Assembly: GCF_037203705.1 (NCBI RefSeq)
Contig: NZ_JBBCAT010000005.1
Coordinates: 226,110 to 290,109 of the forward strand
Length of the DNA stretch: 64,000 nt
Source of the DNA: Prosthecomicrobium sp. N25
GTDB taxonomy: Bacteria > Pseudomonadota > Alphaproteobacteria > Rhizobiales > Ancalomicrobiaceae
Direction: 5' to 3'
Shown: positions 62,236 to 64,000 of the stretch, in pieces
Numbering within the stretch: the stretch's first letter is position 1
Layout of the letters: every line of letters starts with the position of its first letter
Translations under genes and position numbers: made by a program
The notes under the pieces: model-generated
Told to the model about the DNA's origin: nothing
The model's database searches: none
The model's input: only the letters and a program-made list of their open reading frames with translations

Positions 62236-63690
62236 TCAGCCGAAGAGGCGGAGGACGCCCTGGTCGGCCTGGTTGGCGAGCGACAGGGCGGTCTGGGAGA
62301 GCTGCTGGCGGGTCTGCAGGGCGAGGAGGTTGGCGGCCTCCTCGTTCATGTCGGCCAAGGTCAGGTTGTCGGCGCCGCCCTTCAGCGTGTTGATCATCTT
62401 CTTGGTGAAGTCCTGGCGGTTCTCGACGATCGACAGGTTCGAGCCGAAGGACGAGGCCTGCGAGCGGACCACGTCCATCGCGGTCTTGAGGTTGTCGAGG
62501 CGTGCGTCGAGGGCCGTGTCGCTCTCGAACTCGGCGTCGGTGGCCGACGTGATGCCGAGCTCGGTGTTGTTGATGGCGCGGGCGTTGCCGTTGTTGTTCT
62601 TGGCCTGGATCTCGAGCGTGGATGTCGAGTTCTCGTTCAGGAACAGCTTCAGCTTGTCGCCGAGCAGCAGGTTGATGCCGTTGTAGGAGGAGTCGTCGGC
62701 GAGCTTGTCGAGCTGGTTGCGCAGGTCGTTGAACTGCACGACGAGGTTCTTGCGGACGTCGTTCGGACCGATCGTTCCGGTCCCCGATCCGCCGTCGATC
62801 GCCCCCGCGGTGATGCCCGTGACGGTCAGGTCGGAGGTCGACTGGTTTTCGATGCGGAGCTTTCCGGCATCGTTCGACGCGCGGATCTTGCCGGTGAGGC
62901 CGGTGTTCTTGTTGATCGAGTCGACCAGTTCGTCGACCGACTTGCCGACATAGGCGGTGGAGCCGCCGAGGCCGATCTGGGCGACGCCGCCCGATGCCGT
63001 GCCGTTGGCGACCGTTATGGCGCCGCCGTTCAGACTCGAGAGCACGAGCTGGCCGCCGGAGTCCACCGAGGCCGAGACGCCGCCGTCGCCGCCGGTGGCG
63101 GCATCGAGGGCGGTGTTGATCTTGCCGGCGATCGTCGCCGCGTCGTCGCCGTTGGCGAGGGTGACGGTGACGGCGGCTCCGCCGTTAACGTTGGCGTTGG
63201 TGATCGTGATCGTGCCGGCGGTGCCGGCCGTGACGGCCGCGAAGCCGGAGCCCTGCACGGTCGACTTCTGCAGGGAGACCGCGACCGGCGTCGAGCCCAC
63301 CGCGCCACCCGAGAAGCTCATGCTCATCGGGCTGGCGCCGTCGAAGTCCGTCTTGTCGTAGGTGTAGGACGAGGTCTTGAAGGTCTTGTCCTGGCGGGCC
63401 TGACGGACGGTCGACTGCAGCGATTCGATGGTCTTGGTGATCGCGGTCAGGCCGTTGTCGGCCGCCTCCAGGACCTTGATGCCGTTCGACAGGCCGTCGA
63501 GCAGGGCGCCGAGATCGCCGGCGCGCCCGTTGAGCGCGGAGGCCGTGAAGAAGTTCGTCGGGTTGTCGAGGGCCGTGTTGACCTTCTTGCCCGTGGAGAG
63601 CCGCCCCTGCGTCAGGGTCACGTTCGCCGCCGTGTTCTGCAACTGCAGCAGGTTGGAGCGGATGCCTTTCGAGAGGACGATATCAGCCAT
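62236..63690 (-). CDS. Flagellin (filament protein)
   Basis: 484 residues. Conserved N-terminal coil (SKGIRSNLLQLQNTAANVTL, then TQGRLSTGKKVNTALDNPTN) and C-terminal coil (NEEAANLLALQTRQQLSQTA..ADQGVLRLFG) bracket a Gly/Thr/Ala-rich surface domain. The conserved FFTASALNGRAGDLGALLDG stretch is typical of Rhizobiales flagellins. It is exported by the flagellar secretion system and polymerises into the filament. A purine-rich GAGGGAAG lies before ATG 63690. A CtrA-like site is about 70 bp upstream and a terminator follows. A second flagellin gene lies upstream in tandem at the window edge. Confidence 0.95.
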   Translation of the reverse strand: MADIVLSKGIRSNLLQLQNTAANVTLTQGRLSTGKKVNTALDNPTNFFTASALNGRAGDLGALLDGLSNGIKVLEAADNGLTAITKTIESLQSTVRQARQDKTFKTSSYTYDKTDFDGASPMSMSFSGGAVGSTPVAVSLQKSTVQGSGFAAVTAGTAGTITITNANVNGGAAVTVTLANGDDAATIAGKINTALDAATGGDGGVSASVDSGGQLVLSSLNGGAITVANGTASGGVAQIGLGGSTAYVGKSVDELVDSINKNTGLTGKIRASNDAGKLRIENQSTSDLTVTGITAGAIDGGSGTGTIGPNDVRKNLVVQFNDLRNQLDKLADDSSYNGINLLLGDKLKLFLNENSTSTLEIQAKNNNGNARAINNTELGITSATDAEFESDTALDARLDNLKTAMDVVRSQASSFGSNLSIVENRQDFTKKMINTLKGGADNLTLADMNEEAANLLALQTRQQLSQTALSLANQADQGVLRLFG

Positions 63691-63759
63691 GTCTACTTCC
63701 CTCGGACGCAGGCGAGCGCTTCGCCGTTCTCGATCAGGAAGGATTAGACGGCATTAGGG

Positions 63760-63774
63760 TTAATGAAGCTCTAA
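63760..63774 (-). promoter_or_regulatory. CtrA-like site upstream of the first flagellin
   Basis: On the minus strand TTAG-AGCTTCA-TTAAC differs from TTAA-N7-TTAAC at one base. It lies 70 bp before the flagellin start, in a clearly AT-richer patch (63740-63780) that is the likely promoter. Confidence 0.45.
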
Positions 63775-63816
63775 CGGACCGGCTTCGAACCGTCCCTCGA
63801 TTAAGCATGACGTACC

Positions 63817-63855
63817 ACAAAACAAGAATGGCGACGGGGGAGGGCCCCCGCCGCC
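63817..63855 (-). terminator. Intrinsic terminator behind the second flagellin gene
   Basis: Minus-strand GGCGGCGGGGG / CCCCCGTCGCC stem (11 bp, one G-U) with a 4-nt loop, followed by ATTCTTGTTTTG. It begins 26 bases past the stop of the edge-truncated flagellin. Confidence 0.75.
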
Positions 63856-63880
63856 GGTTTCGTCGACGCTGTGACCGCGA

Positions 63881-64000
63881 TCAGAACAGGCGCAGGACGC
63901 CCTGGTCGGCCTGGTTGGCGAGAGACAGGGCCGTCTGGCTGAGCTGCTGGCGGGTCTGCAGGGCGAGGAGGTTCGCGGCCTCCTCGTTGGCATCGGCCAG
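63881..64000 (-). CDS. Second flagellin, C-terminal end only (window edge)
   Basis: The last 39 codons of a minus-strand gene whose start lies beyond the window: LADANEEAANLLALQTRQQL through ADQGVLRLF, then stop. It is almost identical to the end of the neighbouring flagellin, differing at one residue (ADANEE for ADMNEE) and lacking the final Gly. Tandem flagellin genes of this kind are common in Hyphomicrobiales. The rest of the gene cannot be judged. Confidence 0.88.
   Translation of the reverse strand: MADANEEAANLLALQTRQQLSQTALSLANQADQGVLRLF

Noticed and set aside
63800..63830. A TGGTACG...TGCT sequence on the minus strand as a sigma-54 promoter for flagellin
   Set aside because: The distance between GG and GC is two bases too short for sigma-54 recognition, and it lies within the tail of the upstream flagellin terminator.

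Overview
The window is high-GC, tightly packed DNA from an alphaproteobacterium, most likely of the order Hyphomicrobiales (Rhizobiales). The strongest indications are the flbT-flaF flagellin regulators with short multiple flagellins, a full CtrA-type box (TTAA-N7-TTAA), the ycjX/ycjF pair, dgcN/dgcA, and a giant apolipoprotein-repeat protein resembling the Growth Pole Ring (GPR) protein of polar-growing Rhizobiales. The family or genus cannot be fixed from the sequence. I see no tRNA, rRNA, insertion sequence, prophage or CRISPR array, so this reads as chromosomal backbone.

Layout. 1-9 kb (minus): an edge-truncated surface-polysaccharide GT-B-like protein, then penicillin-binding protein 1C beside an alpha-2-macroglobulin, a periplasmic defence and repair pair. 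9.3-16.9 kb: a secreted protein with a peptidoglycan-binding domain and a trypsin-like domain lacking its catalytic residues, a DHA2 MFS pump, phnN, a DMT permease, a PilZ protein and an orphan molybdopterin hydroxylase large subunit. 17-19.1 kb: pgi and a stand-alone Lrp/AsnC ligand-binding (RAM) protein. 19.4-23.7 kb: a TPP riboswitch followed by overlapping thiM-thiM-thiE-thiD and, one base later, a TRAP-type binding protein. This looks like a thiamine salvage operon with several unusual traits.

23.9-33 kb: an unrecognised 472-residue protein and a secreted NHL-repeat protein, FAH-family hydrolase, threonine/serine dehydratase, a CheZ with an odd repeated tail, an MFS transporter, and dgcN-dgcA (D-glutamate catabolism). 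33.1-41.8 kb is one gene for a 2,902-residue protein made of 11/22/44-residue helical repeats. 42.5-48 kb: Hpt protein, [2Fe-2S] ferredoxin, AraC-type regulator, ferredoxin-NADP reductase, RTX protein and a glutamine-synthetase-family enzyme. 48.1-55.8 kb: a secreted protein, a VWA protein, USP, a membrane protein, ycjF, ycjX, a SixA-like phosphatase, DUF2147 and a MoxR ATPase.

56-64 kb is flagellar: flgE-flgK-flgL on the plus strand, then flaF, flbT and two flagellins on the minus strand. A sigma-54-like element precedes flgE, a perfect CtrA box precedes flbT, and weaker CtrA-like sites lie before the first flagellin and the GPR-like gene. This suggests, without proving it, shared cell-cycle control of motility and polar growth. 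All positions are from direct reading. Family names rest on recognised motifs, and no database search was possible.
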